A DNA stretch of 64,000 nt from Streptomyces peucetius (GTDB taxonomy: Bacteria > Actinomycetota > Actinomycetes > Streptomycetales > Streptomycetaceae): the NCBI RefSeq assembly GCF_025854275.1, contig NZ_CP107567.1, forward strand, positions 4,774,001-4,838,000, given 5' to 3'. The notes beneath the pieces are model-generated. The model was not told the origin of the DNA. It was given only the letters and a program-made list of their open reading frames with translations, and did not search any database. The position numbers and the translations under genes are program-made. This document shows positions 36,252 to 44,798 of the stretch, piece by piece; the first letter of the stretch is position 1; the number at the start of each line of letters is the position of its first letter.

Positions 36252-37403
36252 TCAGGCGGGGCGGATGCTCCCGTAGACCGGCATGTAGTAGATGGACTCC
36301 TCGCGGACGTTCGTGCCCGGCTTGGGGGCGTGGATCATCTTGCCGTCGCCGATGTAGATGCCGACGTGGCTGATGTCGTCGTAGAAGAAGACCAGGTCGC
36401 CCGGGAGCAGATCGGCCGTCGCGACCCGGGTGCCGACCTCCACCTGGTCCCAGGTGGTGCGCGGCAGGTCCACCCCGGCGGCCTTCCACGCGGCCTGGGT
36501 GAGGCCGGAGCAGTCGTACGAGCTCGGGCCCGACGCACCCCAGACGTACGGCTTGCCGATCTGGGCGCGGGCGAAGGCGAGCACCTTGTCGGCCTTGGCC
36601 GCGTAGGTGCCGTCCTCCGTGCCGGTGCCCGGGTCCGTGGTGCCGGTGTCCGGGGCCGTCTCGCGTTCCTGGCGCTGCCGCTCGGCCTCGGCCTCGGCCC
36701 TCGCGCGGGCCTCCGCCTCGGCCTTCTCCTGGGCCTTGCGGCGCGCCTCCTCCTCCTTCTTCCGCTCGATCGCGGCGAGCCGTGCCTTCTCCTCCGCAGT
36801 CAGCTTCGACAGCAGGGTGCGTGCCTCGGCGAGCTTGGCCTGCACCGTCTGCTTGCTGGTGCGCAGGGCCTCCTGGGAGTCCGTGAGGGACTCGAGCCGC
36901 TTCGTCGCCTCCGCGCGCTCTCTGGCGGCTGCCGCCCGCTCGGTCTCGTACTCGGCGACCGCGGTGCGCTGCTGATCCGTCATCCGGTCCATCAGCTGTG
37001 TCTGGTCGAAGTACGCCTGCGGACTGTCCGCGAACATCAGCGCGGCGGTGGGCGTGACGGAACCGGTGCGGTACTGGGCGGCCGCGTAGTTGCCGAGGGC
37101 CCGGCGCGACTCGTTCAGCTTTTCGGTGCGCACGGCCGCCTCGTCGAGGAGCCGGTCCACCTCTTGGCGCTTCTCGGCGGTGGCTTCCTTCGCCTTGTTG
37201 TACTCCTGCGTGGCGCTGCCCGCCTGCCGGTACAGGTCGTCGACCTTCTTCTGCACCTCTTCGATGCTGGGCTTCGGCTCGGAGGGCGCGGCGGTCGCGC
37301 TCTGCGTGGAGAGCAGGGTCACACCGGCGAGGGCTGCCGTCGTGAATCCGACGGCGGGGGACTGCTTTGCGGTTCGGCTGCGGGGCTTGCGATGCGACGC
37401 CAA
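36252..37403 (-). CDS. secreted NlpC/P60 endopeptidase under a c-di-AMP riboswitch
   Basis: A 383-residue hydrolase: signal peptide starting MASHRKPRSRTAKQSPAVGF, coiled coil (residues 45-245) with an Ala/Glu/Arg-rich stretch, linker (TAPDTGTTDPGTGTEDG), then NlpC/P60: GKPYVWGASGPSSYDCSGLT with catalytic Cys and DISHVGIYIGDGKMIHAPKP with catalytic His. I chose the TTG at 37403 because AAGGAG lies seven bases before it and the resulting MASHRKP start is typical. The ATG at 37412 would sit directly against the binding site. A riboswitch at 37431-37571 controls it. RipA-like enzymes separate or remodel peptidoglycan. Confidence 0.93.
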   Translation of the reverse strand: MASHRKPRSRTAKQSPAVGFTTAALAGVTLLSTQSATAAPSEPKPSIEEVQKKVDDLYRQAGSATQEYNKAKEATAEKRQEVDRLLDEAAVRTEKLNESRRALGNYAAAQYRTGSVTPTAALMFADSPQAYFDQTQLMDRMTDQQRTAVAEYETERAAAARERAEATKRLESLTDSQEALRTSKQTVQAKLAEARTLLSKLTAEEKARLAAIERKKEEEARRKAQEKAEAEARARAEAEAERQRQERETAPDTGTTDPGTGTEDGTYAAKADKVLAFARAQIGKPYVWGASGPSSYDCSGLTQAAWKAAGVDLPRTTWDQVEVGTRVATADLLPGDLVFFYDDISHVGIYIGDGKMIHAPKPGTNVREESIYYMPVYGSIRPA

Positions 37404-37430
37404 GGCCGGCATCTCCTTCTTCCGTGGACC

Positions 37431-37571
37431 GCCTACCGGGTTAGCTGTCGGGTTCGGGCGAACGGAAGGCGCCCTACGGACCGAGCGGAACGCGGTCCGA
37501 TTCACCCCGGTACTGCATGGTGGGTCCCCGGTTCCGAACTCCGTGGACGGGAGGCCGGATTCGGCGCAGGC
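37431..37571 (-). promoter_or_regulatory. c-di-AMP (ydaO/yuaA-type) riboswitch
   Basis: On the minus strand the conserved blocks appear in order: GCGCCGAATCCGG, GGGGACCCACC, CCGGGGTGAATCGG, GTAGGGCGCC, CGAACCCGACAGCTAACC, ending CGGTAGGC. The P1 stem pairs GCCTGC (37571-37566) with GTAGGC (37436-37431) using one G-U pair. It lies 28 bases before the NlpC/P60 start. In actinobacteria this class senses cyclic di-AMP and switches off cell-wall hydrolase genes at high ligand. Confidence 0.92.
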
Positions 37572-37827
37572 CGCCCGTTCGGCGTGGTTCGCCGGGAGGG
37601 GTGCGGGCCGCCTGGTCGAGCACGCTAGCCAACTCGTGCAGCTGCTGTGAAGGTTGATGTTCGATATGTCCGATACATTTTCGTGACCTTTTCTGCGGCC
37701 CGCTCCGGGCCGGGCCCCCGGTCACCGATCGGTCGCCCGGTGGATGTGGGCGGTCACCTACCGTGGCCGCCCCTGGTATCCGCGTGCGGCCACGATTGTC
37801 GGTCCGGCCGCCTAGACTCGTTAGGCG

Positions 37828-40293
37828 ATGAGCAGCCTCTTTGACGACAGCTTCCTGGCGGACCTCCAGCCCCGAGCGGACGAGCACCCGCCGCCGCCCG
37901 AGGAGCCGGCTCCGGAGCAGATTCCGGACGACCTCTTCCAGGGCGCGTTCGACGTGCCTCCGGCCCGCGACGGGTACTACCGCGACGGCGCGCCGCGCCC
38001 CGTCGTGGACCCCGCCGCGCTGCTCGAAGGGCTGAACGAACAGCAGCGCGCCGCTGTCGTGCACACCGGGTCGCCCCTGCTCATCGTGGCCGGCGCCGGC
38101 TCCGGCAAGACCCGTGTGCTCACGCACCGCATCGCCCATCTGCTGGGGACGCGCCATGTGCACCCCGGCCAGATACTGGCGATCACCTTCACCAACAAGG
38201 CCGCCGGCGAGATGAAGGAGCGCGTCGAGCAGCTGGTGGGTCCGCGTGCGAACGCCATGTGGGTCATGACCTTCCACAGCGCGTGCGTGCGCATCCTGCG
38301 CCGCGAGTCGAAGAAGCTGGGCTTCACCTCGTCGTTCTCGATCTACGACGCCGCCGACTCGAAGCGGCTGATGTCGCTGGTCTGCCGCGATCTGGACCTG
38401 GACCCGAAGAAGTTCCCGCCGAAGTCCTTCAGCGCCAAGATCTCGAACCTGAAGAACGAGCTGATCGACGAGGAGGCCTTCGCCGACCAGGCTCTTGGGG
38501 GTACCTCCCAGGCGGGAGGCTCTGAGGGAGGCTTCGAGAAGACGCTGGCCGAGGCGTACCGGATGTACCAGGCGAGGCTGCGCGAGGCCAACGCGCTGGA
38601 CTTCGACGACATCATCATGACGACGGTCCATCTCCTCCAGGCGTTCCCGGACGTCGCCGAGCACTACCGGCGCCGCTTCCGGCACGTACTGGTCGACGAG
38701 TACCAGGACACCAACCACGCTCAGTACACGCTCGTGCGCGAACTGGTGGGCACCGGTTACGAGGACCTGGACCCGGCCGAGCTGTGCGTCGTCGGTGACG
38801 CCGACCAGTCGATCTACGCCTTCCGCGGCGCGACCATCCGCAACATCCTCCAGTTCGAGGAGGACTACCCGGACGCGACCACGATCCTGCTGGAGCAGAA
38901 CTACCGCTCCACCCAGACGATCCTGTCCGCAGCCAACGCCGTCATCGAGCGCAACGAGTCCCGCCGCCCCAAGAACCTGTGGACGAACGCGGGCGAGGGC
39001 GCCCAGATCACCGGCTACGTCGCGGACACCGAGCACGACGAGGCCCAGTTCGTCGCCGACGAGATCGACCGGCTCACCGACCAGGGCGAGGCGAAGGCGG
39101 GCGACGTCGCCGTCTTCTACCGCACGAACGCACAGTCGCGTGTGTTCGAGGAGATCTTCATCCGCGTCGGCCTGCCCTACAAGGTCGTCGGCGGTGTGCG
39201 CTTCTACGAGCGCAAGGAGGTCCGCGACGTGCTGGCCTATCTGCGCGTCCTCGCCAACCCCGAGGACAACGTCCCGCTGCGCCGCATCCTGAACGTTCCG
39301 AAGCGCGGCATCGGCGAGCGCGCGGAGGCGATGGTCGACGCGCTGGCGCTGCGCGAGAAGATCACCTTCCCGCAGGCCCTCAAGCGGGTCGACGAGGCCT
39401 ACGGCATGGCGGCCCGCTCCGCCAACGCGGTCAAGCGGTTCAACGTGCTGATGGAGGAGCTGCGGACGATCGTCGACTCGGGCGCCGGTCCCGCGGTCGT
39501 GCTGGAGGCCGTGTTGGAGCGGACCGGCTACCTCGCCGAGCTGCAGGCGTCCACGGACCCGCAGGACGAGACCCGCATCGAGAACCTCCAGGAACTGGCG
39601 GCCGTGGCACTCGAGTTCGAGCAGGAGCGCGGGGACGAGGAGGGCGCCGGCACGCTCGCGGAGTTCCTGGAGAAGGTCGCGCTCGTCGCCGACTCCGACC
39701 AGATCCCCGACGAGGACGAGGAGGGCACCGGCGTCATCACGCTGATGACCCTGCACACCGCCAAGGGCCTCGAGTTCCCCGTCGTGTTCCTCACCGGTAT
39801 GGAGGACGGCGTCTTCCCGCACATGCGGGCGCTGGGGCAGACGAAGGAGCTGGAGGAGGAGCGGCGCCTGGCGTACGTGGGCATCACCCGCGCCCGCGAG
39901 CGGCTCTACCTGACCCGCTCGTCGATGCGCAGTGCCTGGGGCCAGCCCTCGTACAACCCGCCCTCGCGGTTCCTCGAGGAGATCCCCGAGCGGCATCTGA
40001 CCTGGAAGCGGACGGGCCCGATGGCCGCCCCTGCCGGGCCCACGTCCGGCATCGCGTCCTCGTTGTCGTCCGCGCGTTCGCGCGGCGGTGCCTCGGGCTT
40101 CGCCACCCGGCGTACGAGCGACAAGCCGGTGATCTCGCTGGCGGTGGGCGACCGGGTCACGCACGACCAGTTCGGCCTGGGGACCGTGATCGAGGTCAAG
40201 GGCTCCGGCTCGGAGGCACAGGCGACGATCGACTTCGGGGACGAGAAGCCGAAGCGGCTGTTGCTGCGGTACGCGCCGGTCGAGAAGCTCTGA
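37828..40293 (+). CDS. pcrA: ATP-dependent DNA helicase PcrA/UvrD
   Basis: An 821-residue superfamily 1A helicase for repair and replication restart. It has an acidic, poorly conserved N-terminal extension (1-65), Walker A AGAGSGKTR (near 88-96), TFTNKAAGEMKER (motif Ia), VDEYQDTN (motif II), GDADQSIYAFRGA (motif III), LEQNYRSTQ (motif IV), VITLMTLHTAKGLEF (motif V) and YVGITRARERLYL (motif VI). The C-terminus GVGDRVTHDQFGLGTV-like tail is the Tudor-type RNA-polymerase-binding end of PcrA. Residues about 223-235 (LGGTSQAGGSEGG) are an in-frame insertion produced by a palindromic repeat. A TAGACT -10-like box lies at 37813-37818, only 10 bases before the ATG. Confidence 0.96.
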   Translation: MSSLFDDSFLADLQPRADEHPPPPEEPAPEQIPDDLFQGAFDVPPARDGYYRDGAPRPVVDPAALLEGLNEQQRAAVVHTGSPLLIVAGAGSGKTRVLTHRIAHLLGTRHVHPGQILAITFTNKAAGEMKERVEQLVGPRANAMWVMTFHSACVRILRRESKKLGFTSSFSIYDAADSKRLMSLVCRDLDLDPKKFPPKSFSAKISNLKNELIDEEAFADQALGGTSQAGGSEGGFEKTLAEAYRMYQARLREANALDFDDIIMTTVHLLQAFPDVAEHYRRRFRHVLVDEYQDTNHAQYTLVRELVGTGYEDLDPAELCVVGDADQSIYAFRGATIRNILQFEEDYPDATTILLEQNYRSTQTILSAANAVIERNESRRPKNLWTNAGEGAQITGYVADTEHDEAQFVADEIDRLTDQGEAKAGDVAVFYRTNAQSRVFEEIFIRVGLPYKVVGGVRFYERKEVRDVLAYLRVLANPEDNVPLRRILNVPKRGIGERAEAMVDALALREKITFPQALKRVDEAYGMAARSANAVKRFNVLMEELRTIVDSGAGPAVVLEAVLERTGYLAELQASTDPQDETRIENLQELAAVALEFEQERGDEEGAGTLAEFLEKVALVADSDQIPDEDEEGTGVITLMTLHTAKGLEFPVVFLTGMEDGVFPHMRALGQTKELEEERRLAYVGITRARERLYLTRSSMRSAWGQPSYNPPSRFLEEIPERHLTWKRTGPMAAPAGPTSGIASSLSSARSRGGASGFATRRTSDKPVISLAVGDRVTHDQFGLGTVIEVKGSGSEAQATIDFGDEKPKRLLLRYAPVEKL
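38493..38531. repeat. small palindromic repeat inserted in frame in pcrA
   Basis: The stretch from tcttgggggtacctccca to ggcgggaggctctgaggga consists of an imperfect palindrome around ggtacc followed by two gggag units. It resembles the short GC-rich elements with a central GGTACC scattered through Streptomyces genomes. It adds about 12 residues, Gly/Ser/Gln-rich, at a surface position between motifs Ia and II, without changing frame. Confidence 0.6.
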
Positions 40294-40489
40294 CGCAAGG
40301 CGGGCTCGCTGCTCGTCGGGTTCGCGGTTCGTCGGGCTCGCTGCTCTGCCGAAACCGGTGGGCGGCGATCGATGAGTTTCCGTGTGATCCGCGGTCTTCA
40401 CTGACAGTTGGTGCACGCGGCCGCGAGGCCGGCCACAACGGCACCTGCCGCACTGCTGAGAACCAGTCACGAGATCCAGGAGATCCACG

Positions 40490-41062
40490 ATGCGCACCCT
40501 GATCAGCACCGCCTTCGTCTCGCTCGACGGCGTGATGGAGGCCCCCGGCGGGGAGCCCGGTTACCGGAACTCGGGCTGGACCTTCAAGGACATGGAGTTC
40601 GTCCCGGAGGCATTCGAGATCAAAGGCCGGGAGCAGAAGGAAGCCACCGCGATGCTGCTGGGCCGGGCCAGCTACGAGGCGTTCAGCCCCGTCTGGCCGG
40701 ACATGGACGAGTTCGCCGACTACAGGCCGATGCCGAAGTACGTCGTCTCCACCACGCTCACCGAGGACGACCTGGTGTCGAACTGGGGCGAGCACACGAT
40801 CCTGCGCTCGCTCGACGAGGTTGCCGCGCTGAAGGAGACGGAGGGCGGCCCGATCATCATGCACGGCAGCGCCGCCCTCAACCGGAGCCTCTCGGACGCC
40901 GGCCTGATCGACCGCTACCACCTGCTCGTCTTCCCGCTGCTGCTCGGCGCGGGCAAGCGGCTGTTCAGCGACACGGACAAGGACACCCAGAAGCTGAAGC
41001 TCGTCGAGCACGAGGCGTACGCCAACGGCCTGCAGAAGAACGTCTTCGACGTCGTCCGCTGA
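40490..41062 (+). CDS. dihydrofolate reductase-like (RibD C-terminal) protein
   Basis: A 190-residue protein with the RibD_C/DHFR-like fold: RTLISTAFVSLDGVMEAPGG at the N-terminus, MLLGRASYEAFSPVWP, MPKYVVSTTL, and GGPIIMHGSAALNRSL followed by DRYHLLVFPLLLGAGKRLFS. Members are probable NADPH-dependent reductases of unknown substrate, frequent as single genes in Streptomyces. The ATG at 40490 follows GGAG. The 196 bases upstream after pcrA carry two copies of cgggctcgctgctc (40301, 40333) and no gene. Confidence 0.9.
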   Translation: MRTLISTAFVSLDGVMEAPGGEPGYRNSGWTFKDMEFVPEAFEIKGREQKEATAMLLGRASYEAFSPVWPDMDEFADYRPMPKYVVSTTLTEDDLVSNWGEHTILRSLDEVAALKETEGGPIIMHGSAALNRSLSDAGLIDRYHLLVFPLLLGAGKRLFSDTDKDTQKLKLVEHEAYANGLQKNVFDVVR

Positions 41063-41085
41063 GGACCTGAGGACGCCCCGGGCGG

Positions 41086-42648
41086 CTAGGTGGGGTCGAT
41101 GCCGTGGCTGCGCAGCCACGGCAGCGGGTCGATGGCCGCGCCGCCGCCGGGCCTGACCTCGAAGTGGAGGTGCGGGCCCGTGGAGTTGCCGGAGTTGCCC
41201 GAGTAGGCGATGACATCGCCGGCCTTGACCGAACCGCTGCGGATCTTGGTGCTGCTCAGGTGGCAGTACCAGGTCTCCGTGCCGTCCGCCGCCGTCACGA
41301 TGGCCATGTTGCCGTAGGCGCTGTTCCACTGCGTGCGGACGGTGCCGTCCGTGGCGGCCATGACCGGGGTTCCGTACTGGACGGGGAAGTCGATACCGGT
41401 GTGCAGCGACATCCAGTTGACGCCGGACTGACCGTAGTACGCGCTCAGCTGGTGCAGCTTCACCGGCAGCATGAACTTGGGGCGCAGCGCCTCGCGGCGT
41501 GCGGCCTCCTCCTCGCGCTTCTTCTTCTCCGCCGCCTGGCGCGCCTTGAGGTCGAGGCGCTCCTGGGTGCGGGAGGCGCGGTCGCCGAAGTCGCGGGCGT
41601 CGGCGCTGAGCGCGGCGAGCTGCGTGTCCATGGCGTTGTTGGCGGCGACCGGCTCCACGGAACCGGGGTCGGGGGCCGCCACGTTGCCCTTGTCGTCCTG
41701 CGTCTCGCCGCCGAGGCCGCTCACGGAGGCGGCGGCGACGCCGGCCACGCCCATCACGCAGGCGGACGGCACGGCGACGGTGAGGAGAGCGGAGCGCTTG
41801 GCCGGCGTACGGCGGCGGCCGCGGCCACCACCGGCACGGCGGACCGGGCGCGGTTCGACGGGGGTGGCCGCCACGACGGGAACGGCGGCCATCGTCCGGG
41901 TCAGCGCGTTGTGGTCCGAGTCGTCCTCGGTTCCGGTGACTTGGGGCTCGGCCTGCTCGCCCTCGTCCGCCGGCTCGTACTCCGCCGCGTAGGCGGCTTC
42001 CGGACCGGTCGGCTGCTCGGCCGCGGGTTCCGTTTCGAAGGCGGCGGACTCGTACGCGCCGCTTTCGTACCCGCTGCTGTCGTACGTGCTGTTGTCGTAC
42101 GTGCTGTTGTCGTACGCGTCATTTGTCTCGTACGTGCCGTACGACTCGTGCGGTTCGTACTCGGCGGGCTGCGGGAATCCCTGGTCCGGAACGAACTGTT
42201 GGGGGACCAGGCCGTCCGGCGTGGCGGTCGTGGAGTTCCACGCGGTGGCGTCGTAGCTGCCGGTCTCGAAGGTGCCCGGCGCCCACTGGGCGGTCGCGTC
42301 GTGGGCGAAGGTCGCCGCGGCCGTCTCGTACTGGCCGGTTCCGCCCGTCTCGTTCCAGGCGCTCGCGTCCCACTGGCCGCTGGTGTCGTACTGGCCGGTC
42401 GTGTCGTACTGCGCGTACTGCTGCTGCTCGTAACCCTGGTCCTGCGGCGGCTGTTGGGCCTGCTGTGCCGAGCCGGCGTAGGCGTCGTATCCGACGGCGG
42501 GGGCGGCACCGGTGTCCCACTGGGACGCGTCGTACTGGCCGCTGTGGTCCGCCTCGCGACTGCCCGGGAGGGCGCCGAAGAGCGGGTCGGAGTCGAAGCT
42601 GCCGGTGGCGTAACCGCCGTACCCGGCGTGGGCGTGCTGGTCGTTCAC
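41086..42648 (-). CDS. membrane-anchored M23 (LytM) peptidase with repetitive N-terminus
   Basis: A 520-residue protein. Residues 1-270 are low-complexity, rich in Tyr, Asp, Ser, Thr and Gln, with short repeats such as TYDNSTYDNSTYDSSGYESG and TGQYDTSGQWDAS. Then comes a basic RRTPAKRS stretch and one hydrophobic helix (ALLTVAVPSACVMGVAGVAA). The outer part ends in an M23 domain (about 400-520): SLHTGIDFPVQYGTPVMAAT, YCHLSSTKIRSG and STGPHLHFEV, with the zinc ligands H-x3-D and H-L-H. It cleaves peptidoglycan cross-bridges. The GTG at 42648 follows GAGAGAAG. The N-terminal repeats look like an intrinsically disordered cytoplasmic region, unusual for this family. Confidence 0.88.
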   Translation of the reverse strand: MNDQHAHAGYGGYATGSFDSDPLFGALPGSREADHSGQYDASQWDTGAAPAVGYDAYAGSAQQAQQPPQDQGYEQQQYAQYDTTGQYDTSGQWDASAWNETGGTGQYETAAATFAHDATAQWAPGTFETGSYDATAWNSTTATPDGLVPQQFVPDQGFPQPAEYEPHESYGTYETNDAYDNSTYDNSTYDSSGYESGAYESAAFETEPAAEQPTGPEAAYAAEYEPADEGEQAEPQVTGTEDDSDHNALTRTMAAVPVVAATPVEPRPVRRAGGGRGRRRTPAKRSALLTVAVPSACVMGVAGVAAASVSGLGGETQDDKGNVAAPDPGSVEPVAANNAMDTQLAALSADARDFGDRASRTQERLDLKARQAAEKKKREEEAARREALRPKFMLPVKLHQLSAYYGQSGVNWMSLHTGIDFPVQYGTPVMAATDGTVRTQWNSAYGNMAIVTAADGTETWYCHLSSTKIRSGSVKAGDVIAYSGNSGNSTGPHLHFEVRPGGGAAIDPLPWLRSHGIDPT

Positions 42649-42880
42649 CAACTTCTCTCTCGCCTCGGCAGCAGGACCTGTTTTCCGGGAGCCTGTTTGC
42701 ACAGGGGGTCCCCGGGGGAAGCAGTGGCGCGACTGTACCCGGCGGTACGCGACGGCGACAATCTTCGGCGGCATCTACGCAATCAGGAAACGGGCATTCG
42801 GTCGCGTTTCGGCGGTCTCGGGTCGGAGCTTTGGCCCTACGTTCGAGAAATGTTCGATCGGTCGGTGCCGATCGGTCGGC

Positions 42881-43696
42881 TCAAGCGACGGAAGCGGACG
42901 CCGAAGAGGAGCCGGCGGAAGGGGTGCGAGACCCGTCCATGTCCGACACACCCGACTCGAGTGCCTCGCGGATGCTGTCGGCGACCGCGGGGTGAACCGG
43001 CAGTGCGAGATGGCCGATTCCGCTCACCTGCACGTTCTGTGCGAGAAGGTCCGGATGGTCGACGCGGGCCGTCTCGACGGGTGCCATGATCCGGTCGAGA
43101 TCGCTCCAGAAGCTGATGAACCGGGTGCGGCAGCCGGGAGCAGGCAGCCGCAGCTCCTCGATCACCGGCGAACCCGGCCGCATCTGCCGCACGATCGGAT
43201 GCGCGCTCGCGAGCGGCGCCACGGTGGTGCCCGAGTGCGGGGTGCCGAGCGTGACCAGCGTGCGTACGCGACGGTCGCCGCCGAGGCGCTGGACGTAGTA
43301 GCGGGCGATCAGGCCGCCGAGGCTGTGTCCGACGATGTCGATCTCGTGCCGGCCTGTGCGCGCGCAGATCTCCTCCACGTGGCGGCCGAGCAGATCCGCG
43401 GCGGCGCGGATGTCACAGGTGAGGGGCGAGTAGTTGAGGCATTCGACCGGGTGCGGACCGCGCCGGGCGAGGGCCCGGCGCAGCAGTACGAACACCGAGC
43501 GGTTGTCGGCGAAGCCGTGGAGCAGCACGGTCGGCACCACGGCCGGTGACCTCGGCAGCGCGGGCGGGGAAGGGCGGCGGCGGGGGCGGCGCTCCGGGGT
43601 GAGGCCGGTGGGGTAGAGGATCAGATGTCCGGCGAGGATCACCAGCTCCAGTGCGGTGGCCCGCAGGAGCGCGGCGGGCAGACGTGGGGTCCTCAC
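42881..43696 (-). CDS. alpha/beta-hydrolase, triacylglycerol lipase-like
   Basis: A 271-residue protein: N-terminal hydrophobic signal or anchor (LLRATALELVILAGHLILYP), then the hydrolase fold with the oxyanion motif LLHGFADNRS, nucleophile elbow VGHSLGGLIA, SDLDRIMAP and the catalytic His near GIGHLALPVH. The sequence ends in a Ser/Ala tail. It resembles bacterial class I.4/II esterases and lipases. GTG start at 43696 with GGGAGG in front. Confidence 0.88.
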   Translation of the reverse strand: MRTPRLPAALLRATALELVILAGHLILYPTGLTPERRPRRRPSPPALPRSPAVVPTVLLHGFADNRSVFVLLRRALARRGPHPVECLNYSPLTCDIRAAADLLGRHVEEICARTGRHEIDIVGHSLGGLIARYYVQRLGGDRRVRTLVTLGTPHSGTTVAPLASAHPIVRQMRPGSPVIEELRLPAPGCRTRFISFWSDLDRIMAPVETARVDHPDLLAQNVQVSGIGHLALPVHPAVADSIREALESGVSDMDGSRTPSAGSSSASASVA

Positions 43697-44073
43697 GACG
43701 ACCTCCCGTACGGCACGGCGGGGGCGGCTCTCCCCCGCGTGCCCTCATGGGAAGCGCGCATGACCGAGGCCGGTGCGCGGTGCGGCGTCTCCCGCGCCCC
43801 GGCGTCGCCGTACCGCCGGGCCGTGCGGCTGTCGGCGCGGCGGTACGGCGACCTGTGGTGGACCTGCGGCGACCTCCCGTTGCGTCCGTGCCTGCGGGGC
43901 CGCGCGGGGGGCGTGCGCGGTGCCTGACGCGGGTACGACGCTCAGCGAAAATGTCCCACGTGTGATTTCCCCCTCCCCGCGTGCCGCGAAACGGCGACGT
44001 GCGGGATGCTGGAGATAACGTTCGTTCACTTCCCCGCGTCTCGGTACGGCCCGCGGGGAGCCAGGAGGCAGTG
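43697..44073. other. intergenic region with a long inverted repeat, upstream of icmB
   Basis: 377 bases between divergent genes. A perfect 14-bp inverted repeat, gtcgccgtaccgcc (43805-43818) and ggcggtacggcgac (43840-43853), encloses 21 bases. Near 44005-44030 the sequence gctggagataacgttcgttc is AT-richer and may hold the icmB promoter. Short open frames on both strands lack supporting signals. Confidence 0.5.
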
Positions 44074-44481
44074 ATGGGTGTGACTGGTCCGATCCGCGTG
44101 GTGGTGGCCAAGCCGGGTCTCGACGGCCACGACCGCGGCGCCAAAGTGATCGCGCGGGCGCTGCGCGACGCCGGTATGGAGGTCATCTACACCGGGCTCC
44201 ACCAGACGCCCGAGCAGATCGTCGACACGGCGATCCAGGAGGACGCCGACGCGATCGGCCTGTCGATCCTCTCCGGCGCGCACAACACGCTCTTCGCGAA
44301 GGTCATCGCGCTGCTCAAGGAGCGCGACGCGGCGGACATCAAGGTCTTCGGCGGCGGGATCATCCCGGAGGCGGACATCGCGCCGCTGAAGGAGCAGGGC
44401 GTGGCGGAGATCTTCACTCCGGGTGCGACGACGGCGTCGATCGTGGACTGGGTCAACGCGAACGTCCGCGTGGCCGCGTAG
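44074..44481 (+). CDS. icmB: isobutyryl-CoA mutase small (B12-binding) subunit
   Basis: A 135-residue cobalamin-binding domain protein: [20 protein letters not shown] with the DxHxxG motif (D17, H19, G22; H19 is the lower axial ligand of B12), then [12 protein letters not shown] and [13 protein letters not shown]. The length and sequence match IcmB of Streptomyces, which works with IcmA to interconvert isobutyryl-CoA and n-butyryl-CoA; a methylmalonyl-CoA mutase-type small subunit is the alternative. ATG at 44074 follows AGGAGG. The large subunit is encoded elsewhere. Confidence 0.88.
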   Translation: MGVTGPIRVVVAKPGLDGHDRGAKVIARALRDAGMEVIYTGLHQTPEQIVDTAIQEDADAIGLSILSGAHNTLFAKVIALLKERDAADIKVFGGGIIPEADIAPLKEQGVAEIFTPGATTASIVDWVNANVRVAA

Positions 44482-44484
44482 CCC

Positions 44485-44520
44485 GGGACCGGCCACGTTT
44501 CTCCGTGCGCGGCCCGGTCC
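44485..44520 (+). terminator. probable terminator of icmB
   Basis: gggaccggcc (44485-44494) and ggcccggtcc (44511-44520) form an almost complete stem directly after the stop codon. There is no T tract. Confidence 0.45.
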
Positions 44521-44798
44521 AGGCCGTCGGTGTCCGGGCGGGCCCGATCGCCCTTGCCGACAAGCGGTCGCCGGCGCGTACCGGCCCTGATGGGGAGGTG
44601 CCACCGGCCCTCGTGGGTGACCACCGGGCGAGGGGCGGGGCCGAGGAGTGGGGTGCCCGGACGTGAGGCGTCGTGAGGCAGGGCTGGGCAGGTGCGGGAA
44701 GGCAGTCCGGGTGCCGCGTCGCGGAGGTCCCGGCCCCCGCAACCACTCACCGGCGCAGCCGCCCCGCAACCCGGCCCGGCCGTCGGGCGCTTCGCGAC

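Noticed and set aside
37474..40509. 1011-codon minus-strand open frame opposite pcrA
   Set aside because: Antisense shadow of pcrA with no recognisable domain and biased composition.
42649..42880. c-di-AMP riboswitch before the M23 peptidase
   Set aside because: A ggggaccc stretch is present but the other conserved blocks and the closing stem are missing.
43745..44029. 94-codon minus-strand frame and a 55-codon plus-strand frame upstream of icmB
   Set aside because: No ribosome binding site, biased composition, and the region is dominated by an inverted repeat.
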